Shown here piece after piece: positions 36,177 to 47,126 of a DNA stretch of 64,000 bases. The DNA is taken from contig JAZARR010000157.1 of NCBI GenBank assembly GCA_037389465.1, positions 434,001 to 498,000 of the forward strand, in the 5' to 3' direction. Under the pieces are notes generated by a model. The model saw only the letters and a program-made list of their open reading frames with translations. It did not search any database and had not been told where the DNA came from. The translations under genes were made by a program, and so were the position numbers. The stretch comes from Baylisascaris procyonis. Its lineage: Eukaryota; Nematoda; Chromadorea; Rhabditida; Ascarididae. Each line of letters begins with the position of its first letter. The first letter of the stretch is position 1.

Positions 36177-36284
36177 GAGCTTATTTATAATCGTCACAGT
36201 AGTACCCCCGCCGCATTAACACGATATTCGACAGTTTTCGGTGAACCGGACAACCCGCATTCGACAAACAGTTCACCCGCTCAG
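36177..36284 (+). CDS. Short exon, fully open, phase 0 to phase 0
   Basis: It has 36 codons between CATTTCAG and GCTCAG/GTGTGT: ELIYNRHSSTPAALTRYSTV to DNPHSTNSSPAQ. It is Ser/Thr/Pro-rich and likely disordered or O-glycosylated. Phase matches both the exon before (34857-35056) and the terminal exon (37855-37977). The last codons, P-A-Q at the splice site, echo S-A-Q of the previous exon. Family unknown. Confidence 0.35.
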
Positions 36285-37854
36285 GTGTGTCTTCGGTATT
36301 CTTTCCTCTTAATTTCAATTAATAGCTTGCACTCTAATGGGTTGAAACAGTTATTGAGGTTGGTAGAGTTTCAAAATGAATTAACAAAAGATATTTTATG
36401 AATACGATGAGATTTAAAAACAAGGTGAATACTGTGGTTACCAGTATCCCTCTACCCTCACTCCCTTAACCCATCCTCTCATCTCACGAATATGAAGCAG
36501 TGTTCTTTTTGCGTGTTTTATAGCAGTCAAGTTTTGAGGTCATATTTTTTAGATCATTGTCGTGATCGTTTTTCTTGAATGAGAGAGATGAAAGTTAAAG
36601 CATTTCGCTTTTTTGCTCGTTGAAAAATCCTCATCTATCAAAATAGATCAATTCACTTACCAGTAGCAGTTTATAGTAGAGCATTTCTCATTTTCCTTAT
36701 CGCGTGCATCATTTTTGCACATTCGATGCCCGATATCTCGAATATCGTTTATATCTGCCTTTCTATCTGCATTTGGTTTATTTTCGTATTTCCGCCGCCT
36801 GCCTAAGTATTATTTTAAATTGAGTAATTGCTGATCGAAAGCGTCATCAAAGTTGGCGATTGTGATCTCCTTATTGTTTTTATCGAGTCAAACTAGGGCT
36901 ATGTGTAGGATAGCACAACCGTTGTTTGTTATTTTTTTTTGTTTTTTTTTTTTCTGTTTTCTTATCAAATATTTTCTGCGATTAAGAGAACGATGAGTTT
37001 GATTTAAGTTCATTTACAAATCGATTTTCATTAATGATGGCAATAGGAATTCGAACTCGATAGTTATCATATGGAAATTCATTAGATGCGAATAAATAAT
37101 TTGGTGTCCGAATAGTATAAGGCGAAATCCTGACGTCCATTTCCTCTATAGATGTCACCTCTTTGTTAAACACTATCCAGAGGGTCAAGAACTATTTTTA
37201 TTGATGTGTTGAATTTATATTCAATTAATCTATGTTTTTATTTTAGTGCATAAAGTATCGGATTATGCAGTGACCAGTGCGTAGCAAACAAAACGTTAAC
37301 GATGACGGTGAGTTCATTGTGTGTATTCATTCGTATCTTATTATTTGTTTGCTTTGCAAAGAAATTCAGAGATGATGAGAGAGGTGAGGAGGCATGAGCA
37401 TATTGATGAATGAAAAGGACATAAGGGCCACTAAAATATGTTATTCACAAGGAGAGGGAGCCGTGAGCAGGAACACATAGCTGATGGTAACTTCTTCATA
37501 TCTCATTGATGGATGTAGAAAGCTTTTAGGAAGCTTTTTTTCATTTATCATACTCGGGGATCGATTTATTATATTTTCGTTTCATTTCATGACTTATAAA
37601 AAGCTTCTCATAGACTAGAATAAGAGATCATTGTAGTATTAGTTTTAAAGAGGACAGAAATCCGTTTAACTAAAGGCTCTTTTTCGAAAAAATGATGTCC
37701 TTGAAGGGATTTTGAAATTCCAGATTTGGCCAGGTTTCTAGTTTTCCAGCATTTCTGTTTCGCACTGAAATCGTTTAATCACAGTCATTTCCATCTTTCA
37801 TTGGATTTGCATATGTGATAGTTATGAATGTTTTATTCACTAACGAAATTTCAG

Positions 37855-37977
37855 GATGGAATCGACTGGCTAGACGTGTTCAATATGGTTATTGACAAAA
37901 CAAAAAACGGCTCCAACAACACTGCCTCGACAACCATGATGTTAGTCACTTTGTTTATATTATTTCTATTGTTTTAA
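37855..37977 (+). CDS. Terminal exon with GPI-signal-like tail
   Basis: Acceptor AATTTCAG; 40 codons in phase 0 then TAA. It reads DGIDWLDVFNMVIDKTKNGS, then NNTASTT and MMLVTLFILFLLF. Two possible N-glycosylation sequons (NGS, NNT) lie beside small residues (ASTT), followed by an uncharged hydrophobic tail reaching the stop codon. That is the layout of a GPI-attachment signal or C-terminal membrane anchor, so the product would be extracellular. This does not fit a nuclear splicing factor, so this exon and perhaps the two before it may belong to a separate gene. AATAAA lies about 200 bases downstream. Hydrophobic tails also arise by chance in T-rich DNA. Confidence 0.4.
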   Translation, partial: DGIDWLDVFNMVIDKTKNGSNNTASTTMMLVTLFILFLLF

Positions 37978-38177
37978 TATTAATTTTATTATTATCTTCG
38001 TTATTATAATTGTAATTGCCCAGTGTTCTTTTAATGTTGCCTACTTCACATTAATATGATATGATTTATGTGCGTCGATTGAGCCTATAAGAAGGTTTCA
38101 CATTGTACTTTTATTTATGAATATATGTTTTCTTATCGTATAAATGCTTGCGGTCAGTTTTTTGTCTAAGTGATATA

Positions 38178-38183
38178 AATAAA
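38178..38183 (+). promoter_or_regulatory. Possible polyadenylation signal AATAAA
   Basis: First canonical AATAAA after the TAA at 37975, about 200 bases on, in ATAAATAAATAAGG. Supports a transcript end here but is common in AT-rich DNA. Confidence 0.3.
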
Positions 38184-38638
38184 TAAGGAACGATAAACGA
38201 TTAGAAAGCGCTAATTTGCGTAATGATTTATCGTAGTTTGCAAGGATAGCTTTAAAAAGCATCTAGAATCAACTTCCTTTCGGCTGAAGGAATGCTTGAG
38301 AGTTTATCTCTGTCCACTTTTTATGAGAGAACAATTTTGCAGCTGTATAATAGAATGGAAATTAAATTGAATGGTGGAATAGAGTACCTAAGAATGGACA
38401 AAGCGAAAAGAACTATGCTTTCAAACTAATATAGCATGTTATCAAAAGTTTTCTATCAAGCGATTTATGAGGGATCATCAAGAAAAGCAAATACATAAAG
38501 CGCTTTCAAGCATGCGGCAGGTTACTGCAGTAAGAGAAGAATTTCTGAGCGAATCGCTGTTGGCGTAAGAAATGGATTGTGGTTCTATCTGTCGTAGAAT
38601 TCGACGACAATGGAATAAAATCCATTTTGCTTAAACTG

Positions 38639-38857
38639 CTAATTTTCGGAATCCAGGCAATTATAATTGTCATCGCAAATACTCTGACCGCAAATCCGTC
38701 CATCGAAGAGAAAAAATAATCCTTTGAATGATCTCAAAACCACTACATCGCCGATCGTTGCCGTAACTTTAGCATTCCATACTCGATTGTTTGCTGATCT
38801 TGAACGTTGATCACATCTATGTTGTCGAGTATGCCACTCTACATGTCTCGAAAGCAC
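38639..38857 (-). other. Minus-strand open frame, unproven
   Basis: The 72-codon frame includes KVTATIGDVVVLRSFKGLFF and CGQSICDDNYNCLDSEN with a normal stop. It has an alternating-hydrophobic, Cys-containing look that could be an extracellular domain fragment, but no family is recognised and no donor/acceptor pair frames it. It is the only minus-strand frame in the window that looks at all protein-like. Confidence 0.2.
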
Positions 38858-39016
38858 TCACTTGTAGTTATCGTTTTGCCACGATCTAGACTATTCTGCC
38901 TCTAGCTTCTTTTATCGATCTCAACTCTTGAACGCAAAAACCACGCACCTACTTGCTCATCTCTCATCTATTGCACTCACGAGTTCTTGAAAGTTGAGCT
39001 CGAACTCAGTGTGAAG

Positions 39017-39068
39017 CTGCAGCGAACTGTAGCGATCTTTTCGTCGCTGCAGTCGTCTAGCTAGACGA
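39017..39068. other. Nested palindromes: 9-bp inverted repeat and 16-bp perfect palindrome
   Basis: CTGCAGCGA (39017-39025) is the inverse of TCGCTGCAG (39044-39052). Directly after lies TCGTCTAGCTAGACGA (39053-39068), a perfect 16-bp palindrome. Local GC is raised. Could be a dimeric protein binding site or a cruciform-prone spot. Confidence 0.6.
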
Positions 39069-39379
39069 GGCTGATTGTGTTTGTGATTTTCCGATTAGCT
39101 TGATCATAGCTAATGGAGTGCGAGACTCGAGCTTCGTCGCTTCCAACAGATGGAGAGTGACGCGAACTCATTTATTTTCTAGTTTACTTCTGAGCGGGCT
39201 TAATAATCTCTCATTTAAGGGGCATAGTTTATAGTTAATCGTAATGAAAAATGATTATTTATTTATTATTCGATCATCGGAGACGAAGGCTGTGTCTTGT
39301 TAGGGCAGTCGCATTCTGGTTGAATTAACTGATAGATGGAATCGGTGGCAAGATTCAGGTGTAACGTTTGTTTGTGGAG

Positions 39380-39677
39380 TTTACCCACTTACCACTTGAC
39401 CGTTGATGTTGGCATTTGGTACCTACCGTATATCTGAAGTACTCATATCTGCCATGTGGTCAGAATAATTTCTAGGTTTTATTTGTTATTGGTCGTCAGG
39501 CACCCTTGCAGTGTTTTTGCACTCACAGGTTTTATTGATTGTTCCAAGTGGAGGAGGGGTTATGTGGTATGTTAGCCAGCTATCGTTAAGTTCAACGATA
39601 AGTGTTGTGCTGGCTGTTTAAGGCGTGCTCTTGTAGCGCTGACTATTAAGGTCGTCTTTTTTCGCTGAATGCCTTAC
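39380..39677. repeat. Older dispersed repeat, single-copy-block member
   Basis: Diverged copy of 14167-14550 and 56563-56946, with several indels. It shares the block from TTACCCACTT to CGCTGAATGCCTTACT. Confidence 0.75.
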
Positions 39678-40304
39678 TTTTGTTCAGAGTTCCCCTTTAA
39701 TTTATCGTTTTATGGAGTTGATCCAGGAAATTCATTATGAACATTATTCACCATATATTAAAGGAAATATCCCTTCATCTATGCTGTAAGGTATTCTGCA
39801 ATCATTTAGCACAAAAAAAGAAGTATAAGGGCATTTTAGATAGGCGATTCGTATTTCTGTACTTTTATGCTAGTCCAGGTAAGGCAGGACGAATTGTTTC
39901 TTAGATTTTTGAACGAATGGAAAATTCAACCGCGATAGCAATTCGAATAAGGAAAATACGTGGGCGCTGTCGACTAGGTGGGAAATTTAAAACTTTTTTT
40001 AAATCTTTGTTATCAAAAATCCCCAATGTTAGTGCACATACTCAAGTGATGAAGTCACATAGTTTTTAATTTTTATATACATCGCTTTTCTTCGTTTTTT
40101 CTTGTGCACTGTGATTTGTGTTTAAGTTCATCAACATTGAATTTCCAGGCAGCCCCCCACTCCCCCCCCCCTCTCCACTCTTTCTTTTCTTCTCATATTT
40201 GACCAGCCGAGAGTGTCAGAACGGTTGCATTGGCGATGTTAGTAAGTGATAATATTTAAGAGGCCATAAAACAGCGTCCCCAAATGCTACAGGATGGTCC
40301 TCTT

Positions 40305-40348
40305 GAATGTTTTATTCTTCGCAGTAAGCTGCTAAGAATAAAACATTC
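40305..40348. other. 44-nt hairpin, 15-bp perfect outer stem
   Basis: GAATGTTTTATTCTT (40305-40319) is exactly inverted at 40334-40348. After one mismatch, GCAG and CTGC add four pairs around a TAAG loop. The left arm plus flank recurs at 43159-43187 (26 of 29 matching), where the right arm has decayed. It looks like a small foldback element or an RNA hairpin. No target-site duplication was recognised. Confidence 0.6.
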
Positions 40349-42273
40349 CGGTTGTCTAGCTATTGTGTTCGAATCGATCAACCACCATGTTACCGTACAG
40401 TTTTTTTTGCTAGTCTTTTGTAGATCATTACGATGTCTTTTATTCTGTAAGTTCATTTATTTCACTTGACGAATCACCTTCATTATATGTTGTGTATACC
40501 TGGTCATATGCCAATGTTTAGTGCTTGCGGTAGATCTTAATGATCAGCAATACTCGCGGGCTTTTCTCGAGTATTCGCTGCTTATTGTCAGAGAAAAGTA
40601 GTCTTTTTTAGGCGACGTAATATATTTGAATATATAAGGCCGCTGGTTCTCTTTGAACGCCACTTGTTCATTTTTGAACTTGCATTTCTGAAGAAAACTC
40701 ACATTCGGTGATAAGCTGTCTCTACATATATGATGAAGTTTCATATCTGCGAAGGTCTTTCATGTTTGACTATTGAAACGTGACTGATTCTGAATGTTTG
40801 AAATTCTTTTCGATTTGTTCACGAATGAAATCAATGCAGCTTCAGTTTCGTTCAAGCAGTATATTTTGATATAGTGCGCCCACCGTCTATTTATATCAAT
40901 TCGAGGCTCATCGCGGCAAGTTTGCAAGCAGATATCCGGACTCCCTATTTGGTGTCAGAAATCAGCCAAGTATCTCATATTTTCCTAGGCTTCTTTGGTG
41001 AGGACCGTGTATTTACGCCTTTTGCAGCTTTTCGGTCGACATGAAATTTCACTCGTAGCTCACTCAGTTGCATAGAAGTAAATCTTGGAAATCATTGATC
41101 TGATTTGTTTAATTACGAATTTGGCTATTCAAGGTTTTGTTAGGTTTTGTTCCTCAGATCATCGGAAGTGGTCAAAAGTATGGGCTTTCATCTGGGGACT
41201 TGTAGAAACTTTCGTTGCTTGAAGTATAGGAATAGTCTGATGGCCGATTTTCGCTTTTACAGATTGATGTTTGCACAGCTCTCGCTGTTAGGATGTCGTG
41301 TCTATGCGCTTGTATATGCCTGTGGCTGTTTACATTTGTCTTCACAAGTGAAGTTAGATTAACTAATTCAATAAGTATAATCTGCGCAGCTAACAAATTG
41401 ATCTATTAAATTTGAATAAGGTTGTAAGGGTTGAACAATGCAACAAAATTGCATGCTTTTCACAACGATCGGTTAAGGAAGAAGTGCTGAAAGCGCGCCT
41501 CAATTTTTTACTTATTTGTTTATTCCAAACTTAAGTTACAGTTATTGAGTAGAGCGCGTTTAAAGCAATCGTTTAGTTGAATGTTGTTCACTGATTATCT
41601 TATCCAATCTGAATCAATATTCATAGATCAACATTGACTACTCTATTTGATCAACTAATCATTAAGAGTTGATTCATTTGAAATGTCTAGTTTTATTTTA
41701 TTCAAAAAAAAGCAATTGGAATACTGATGAGACTTGTTAAAATTCAAATGGACAATGCGATAATGGAATGTGCATTACGTTCATTAATGGAAGTCAACCA
41801 ATGATTGAGTTTATTTGTAGAAGGAAGCTCATTTACAAATTCAATCATTACTCAATGTTCTATCATAATTGAGTGTTCGAATTCGTGCATCGCACGATAA
41901 CATTGCAATGGTGCGTTGCACTAAGGGTGTAGAGCCGCAATTATGGACGTCACCCAAAAATTTAAAAATTCGGTTTTGTTCAATTATTTAATGAAGCTTT
42001 CAATTGAATATTTTGATTTATATTTATGTAAATTTGCGCATGAAGTACATAGATTTTTAGATTCGGTTTTTGTTAGCATTTTAAATGCAAATTCAAAATT
42101 TATGCATTCCATTGCAATTGTTCATCTTCCATTAATTCTATGCGCCATATTTGCGATCGATTCAGTATGAACGAAGGAGTGAATTGTCTGTCTGTTCGAA
42201 TGTATTTTATTTCATAGGCACTCAAGGATGCACTGTGTTGATGTATGCGGATGTAAGTATTGCCGATATGGGA

Positions 42274-42855
42274 TTATTGAATACCTAAGCGTTCATCAAC
42301 GACTTGTTGAGTTGGAAAATAAGTGTTGTGAAATGCTGAACGAGACGGCACAATATGCGCTTTTTGCAATATCGCTCGTCGAAGTAGCCGCTTTTTCAAA
42401 CTGCTAACAATTATTTGTATATAAAATTTATGTAATATTTTAATCGAACCGCTCGCACAAATATTCTGATTCATTCGTTTTTCAAACGCTCTTGCAAATG
42501 TTTCCTTGCCAAGCGCATTCTGGCAGGGTTGTGTATGTATGCGTCTATTGTTTGCCTGTCTGTCTGTTTGTCGGGTAGCTTCAATATGGTACTCAATGAA
42601 GGTAAAGTTACAGAATTTGATGCAGAAGTTGAAGATACTAAAATACACTAAGAAATGTCCCTGCATCCTGCAACTGGTCCAGTTTTGACTCAGCATCGTT
42701 TGTTTCGTAAAAAATAGACATTTTATTAGGAAATTCTTAACGGTTTTATATTTTACTGTCACTCGGTAATTGAAAAAAACATTTGCACTGTTGAACGGTA
42801 ATGCAACAGCACATCTTGTGCCAATTGTTTTCCCACGTTGCCCCGTCTGTCTCAT
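42274..42855 (-). other. Longest open frame in the window (193 codons), probably chance
   Basis: No signal, domain or heptad pattern. It is rich in Phe, Asn, Gln and Lys as expected for translated AT-rich DNA, contains low-complexity TRQTDRQANNRR from a simple repeat, and lies in DNA with degenerate repeats. Listed for completeness. Confidence 0.12.
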
Positions 42856-42886
42856 CTTATAGGCAGTAAAATTGCAGTTTCTTTAA

Positions 42887-43076
42887 CTTTTTATAAAGGA
42901 AATGACAAATGTATGTGTAGATTTTTATTAAAATTAATCGTTTTATCGGAAGAAAAAGCAAATTTGTTAGCAAACTTTTTATGCAATTCTTTAAAGTTTT
43001 ATGAAGGTAAAACAAATGTATAGGTAGGCTTTATAATGCATTATAGTTTTATAAGAGAAAAACGAATGTGTAGGTG
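42887..43076. repeat. Degenerate repeats with shared 33-nt core
   Basis: Three cores at 42887-42920, 42995-43027 and 43045-43076 share the pattern TTTTAT(A/G)A.(A/G)G.AAA..(C/A)(A/G)AATGT.T(A/G)(T/G)GTAG. Spacing is irregular (about 108 and 50 nt), so this is not a clean satellite. Confidence 0.45.
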
Positions 43077-43158
43077 AATATTTAAGAAAAAAGTGAATAT
43101 AAGAAAATTCTTGATCACGTCATATGGCACGTCAGAAAAAGATTGGATCGTTAGCAAC

Positions 43159-43187
43159 CCTCTTGAAGGTTTTATTCCTCGCAGTAA
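43159..43187. repeat. Half copy of the 40305 hairpin element
   Basis: CCTCTTGAAGGTTTTATTCC and the following GCAGTAA match 40299-40327 at 26 of 29 positions. The inverted arm is not conserved. Confidence 0.5.
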
Positions 43188-44020
43188 TCTACGATTACAA
43201 GGTTTGTTCTGTCGTGCCTGATTCTGCGTTCGTTGACTTTGATTAGTCGCGTGGGCGAAATGCGAGCTTATGATCTACGAGTTTCGTCAATAGTTGTGCT
43301 TTCAATTGTACTTTGTGTGGTCACCATCAATCGAAGATTAGATGCCCAGTAGAGCAGTATAATCGCCAGCCCTCAGGGGAACGATATATGCCTAACTGAG
43401 GGGGTGTGGTTATGTTGTTGCCGGTCTCAATCACAATCAGTAACTGTGGTGGGTTATACTCCATTCGCTCGGTTGCGCCGAGCCTTCGTCCTCGAATATA
43501 TATTGAAGTGGTTTGTGTATCGCTCATTTATCGAGATGTTTCTGGCTGATTGTGATATGAGGTCTTCGTAATATGGAATCTTAATCACGTTTCTAGTTTG
43601 ACGTTCCAATGTTTCGTAAGGATTAATAACAAGTCAGTGGTCGTGTATAAGCGTTACGCAATTTGTAGATCGTTTATTGGTGGAAATGTTTTTGTGTAAT
43701 TCTGTTGCTGATCTTTAGTATTTTTTCTGCAACACATTTTAGTTATGTGATAGCAGTTCCTCTGTTGATTCTAGTAAGATTCTAAGCTGTCGAAATATCG
43801 TTGACGAGATATCAAATAATGTTGCTGCAATTTTTTCTCTTGTAAATTTTAATTTATGGGAATTATAGATGTATAAAAATTGTTAAAGCTTCAGGATGAT
43901 GTAGATAGGCATCTCATCAGATTCCATTCATAATAAGGAGGCAATATATGCAGTTGCGATTATTGAATAGAAAGAACATTGAATGATTTGCAAGTAAGCA
44001 CAGAGTGCATGCAATGTTGC

Positions 44021-44073
44021 CATGCGTGTACATGCACACACATACATGTGCACATACGCATACACGCGCACAC
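44021..44073. repeat. 53-nt strictly alternating pyrimidine-purine tract
   Basis: Every step from 44021 to 44073 alternates pyrimidine and purine, mixing CA/TG, CG and TA. A second alternating run lies at about 44098-44115 and includes the palindrome GCGTGCACGC. Such tracts favour left-handed (Z) DNA under negative supercoiling. Confidence 0.85.
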
Positions 44074-44652
44074 CCTTCTCCCTTGTTGGTATATGGAACG
44101 TGCGTGCACGCGTATTGTTGAGTTTATACTGGTGTTGTATTGCTTTCACATTGGTGTAGACGCTATAAACGTTGAGCTGTGTAAGCATTATGAGGTTGGA
44201 GTTGTTGCAGTGTTACCTCAGGTGACGAAGTTACGTCAGGTCGTACTTCCCGAATAGTTTTTAATTCGAAATTAGAACACTGTAGAATTTGTAAAGTTCT
44301 AAAAAGATATAAATTTAGAAGTTCATTAGTGAAAACTTTCTAGAGATCATGATTTATGGTTCAGTTATCAACAAAGACAAACTATAAGGATTTCAGTACT
44401 TAACAAATCAAGCTGTAATATACTTCACAGTTTACCTTATTCGATAATCTGACATATGCCTGCCCTCATAACTCGGTTCTATACAAGTTTTTTATTTTTT
44501 TCTTTATTACTAAATAGAGGACCAAAGATGCGTTCCCTCTCACACACCAATCACTATTAATGTACATCTATCAATGAGAAGAGGCGTGCTCTTTGTTGTA
44601 TATGGAACGTCACTGACGAGAGTATATTCATTTGAGTATTGGTTTCTTGCAG

Positions 44653-44773
44653 GTAAGAGCGTCCTTGATGTGGAAGAGTTCGAAGGTGATAGGAATATCA
44701 CCACGCATACCACCCGGACAGTCATCACTCGCAGCACTTATGAAGGAGGCGATGGAGGGCCATCTTTAACTCG
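44653..44773 (+). pseudogene. Charged Thr-rich exon upstream of unit 3
   Basis: Acceptor TTCTTGCAG; donor ACTCG/GTCAGT is weak. Open frame: SVLDVEEFEGDRN then ITTHTTRTVITRSTYEGGDG and PSLTR. The (T/S)TRTV.TRS.YEGG style resembles Thr/Arg-rich heads of nematode intermediate filament proteins, while LDVEEFEGD also recalls the VEEVDEEG segment before a lamin tail domain. It lies just 5' of unit 3 in single-copy DNA, so it may be the head exon of that gene or a piece of the preceding one. No stop or frameshift in it. Confidence 0.35.
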
Positions 44774-45440
44774 GTCAGTTCTCTCTCAGTTCTTTAGATA
44801 GTTCAACTTTTACTCGAGGTATTTCTTGTATTAAAGTGTTCTTATTTACTTGCCATTTGTTTCTTTCCGTAACTATTAATATTTTTCGTTAGCATCATTA
44901 ATGCTATCATTAAGTAGCCTATAAACAAGTGCAGGAAATATAGTCGTATCGGCACTATGTACAGGTGATTATTATTTTTATCATTGATGGAATCAATTTG
45001 TCATAGTTAAGCAGAACATCGACAGTTTAATATTCTATTAGAGATCTGTCGGTCGAAATATTTGTGCGAAATCTGCAATGCTTTATCTATGTTAAGCAGA
45101 TATTCTATAGAAATGATTTATAATCTCGTAGATTACCACTTGGTTTGCTTGCAAACGGCTGTCATTAGAAAAGCGATTATTGGATGCTGCCTAGAAAAAA
45201 ACTGCCACTTATCATCGAAGAAGTAGTTGTGCAGAAAATAGAACCGAGGTAGTGTTCTGTCTGTGTTTGGTCATTTGTCATTGAGGGGGTACTGATGAGT
45301 GAATGAGGTTGGTATATGAATGATTTGATAGAATAGAATTTGAATGAGTGGTTTTTGAGTCTTTAAGACACTGTTTTAAGCAGAAATTTATTTTCTCAGC
45401 AGACATCGGCTTTCAGGAAAGCGTTATTTTCTATTTGCAG

Positions 45441-45577
45441 TAGTGGAAGCCCTGGATCAGGAGCAGACAGTGATGAGGATCGTGGTGAGTCGGCTGACAA
45501 AGTGACGAAAGCACACAGTGCTGTTCCGCCTGGTAGTCCACTCGATCATTTTCACTGTACCCAATTCCTCTAAATCG
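45441..45577 (+). pseudogene. Ser/Pro-rich head-like exon, unit 3 copy
   Basis: Diverged copy of 6309-6447. It reads SGSPGSGADSDEDRGESADK then VPPGSPLDH; a 2-base deletion after GSPL shifts the frame, giving TAA at 45571. The more acidic SDEDRGES and the SPL motif are a little closer to a lamin-type head than the other copies. Confidence 0.45.
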
Positions 45578-46039
45578 GTATGTCGTTTAAGTGTTTTAAT
45601 GCAAGTTTTTATAAGCTTTTATAAAGTTGACGGTTTAATAGAGGTTGGGAAGAGCGGTAGTTCTTTTTGATGTCCTTTTTATTGCTTATACGCATTATAC
45701 TGGTAGCCAGCCTCTAGGGGACCAACGGGTTATATATGAAGGTATGAGTTGATAGGAATGGGGGTGTTGATGAGTGATAACATTATTAACTGGCTACGGG
45801 TATTGGACGCTGATAAGCTTTGGGTGCTTGGATTGGACCCATTTGATAGAAATGAGGAAATAAGCTAAAACAATAGACACACACTTCATTCATATACTAA
45901 AATAAGGTTAAATTGAGCGGCATATGTTTGATTCTGTTTAAGCGCTGTTTTATTTTAAATTTGCTTGTATTATGCCTGAAAAATAGTGGCTAAAGTTTGG
46001 TGTAGAGTGCATCGTCAGCATCTATTTTTGCCTCCGTAG

Positions 46040-46236
46040 TTTCTGCAAGTCGGAGTATTCTGCCTCAAAATTGCTTTACAGAACGCCGATCTTCGTATGT
46101 TTCAATATTGAGCGGCGCTTTGGGTACGAGTCGAAATAGAGGAAGGGCTTATCAAAGCGTCCTTTTTCTTTCATTCACATTTTCTTCTAGAGTCATGTTC
46201 AATAGCGGAAAGAGGGAGTGATTTATCCTAAATGGT
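46040..46236. repeat. Displaced fragment within unit 3
   Basis: Matches 5552-5757 and 23987-24186, which in units 1 and 2 lie upstream of the block at 44950-46039. Here the order is reversed while orientation is kept. It joins the end of the previous block at CTCCGTAG. Confidence 0.8.
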
Positions 46237-47126
46237 ACCATACTTTCATTTTCTTTTTTTATCGCCACGATACTTTCATTTTCTGTAAACATTCTTCTTA
46301 TTGTGCATGAATCAGTTTGAGGATCCAGTGAAAGGAGGGAGGGAACCATTTTTGGCTCATTAGCCATATATCTCTGGTCAAAGGTTGGCTATCTCGTTTA
46401 CTTATTCCACGTCGTTCCTTTTATAGTCATAGTATTTTGGAAGGCTCGATCCACAATAAAGTAGGTCACTGAACCCAACGCAGTTCAACTTATCTTTGTG
46501 TTTTCGTCGTAACCGTTGTTGGATTTTTCTAACATCCATAAGAACTTGTTCATTGTCGTTCGTAACATCAGCAAAAAAAAGGCCCCTTTGTAGAGATGTG
46601 AGCATTTCCTAAGGTATATACCCGAAAGGAACTTCCTGAATTGGCTAGGTCGGTTCGGTGTATGGTTGTCGTAGTGCACACCACTAACCTGAAGGGAACT
46701 TCCTGAATTGGCCAAGTCGGTTATGTTCATTCTGCATCTATGTTCTTATCGCAGGAAATGCTTCACATCGTTAAAGAATGCAACAGTTAACAGTTGTTTG
46801 CGATCGATCGTGGTCGTAGGTCATGAGAGCACAGATATCGTCGATACCTCTCGACGTGATATGTGATGGGTATTCCTACAATGTGTAAAAGTGTTCTTTG
46901 AATGACCGTATCGGTTTTTAGGGATTGCTTAAAACGACAAGAACTCAAGTTATCAAATTTATTATCTATCACTATCTGCACTCGACGTTTGTGGCACCGT
47001 CGTCGATGTTATGGTTAGCAGTTTGTCATTCTTTTTGTTTTGGCAATGTATTGGTGGAGCTGCTATTAGGGGTAGATGTTATGCTTAGATTTTAGGAGGG
47101 AAGTACGGGGGGGGGAGGGAGACTGC
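46237..47126. other. Single-copy filler in unit 3, no gene seen
   Basis: Replaces the DNA found at about 6906-7185 in unit 1. It contains a duplicated word TACTTTCATTTTCT (46241 and 46271), the 28-nt direct repeat below, and a G-rich tract near 47107. Short minus-strand frames here have no recognisable content. Confidence 0.6.
46628..46722. repeat. 28-nt direct repeat pair
   Basis: GGAACTTCCTGAATTGG... at 46628-46655 and 46695-46722 match at 26 of 28 bases, separated by 39 bases. GGAACTTCC is itself palindromic. Could be remnants of an insertion's direct repeats. Confidence 0.6.

Larger units (their letters stand above)
32721..44949. other. Single-copy block interrupting the array
   Basis: About 12.2 kb with no near-identical copy in the window, between the broken end of unit 2 and the diverged start of unit 3. 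It holds the PUF60-like and downstream exons (33185-37977), an older repeat (39380-39677), hairpins and palindromes, and an alternating pyrimidine-purine tract. The stretches 38184-38638, 39678-40298, 40349-42273 and 43190-44020 show no convincing gene. Confidence 0.7.

Noticed and set aside
38960..39080. Minus-strand exon reading RLQRRKDRYSSLQLHTEF with GTGAGT donor
   Set aside because: The frame overlaps the palindromic patch, has no acceptor and no partner exons; likely chance in GC-richer DNA.
42274..42855. 193-codon minus-strand frame as a gene
   Set aside because: No motif, random AT-rich composition, simple-repeat content; a frame this long is not surprising in 64 kb.
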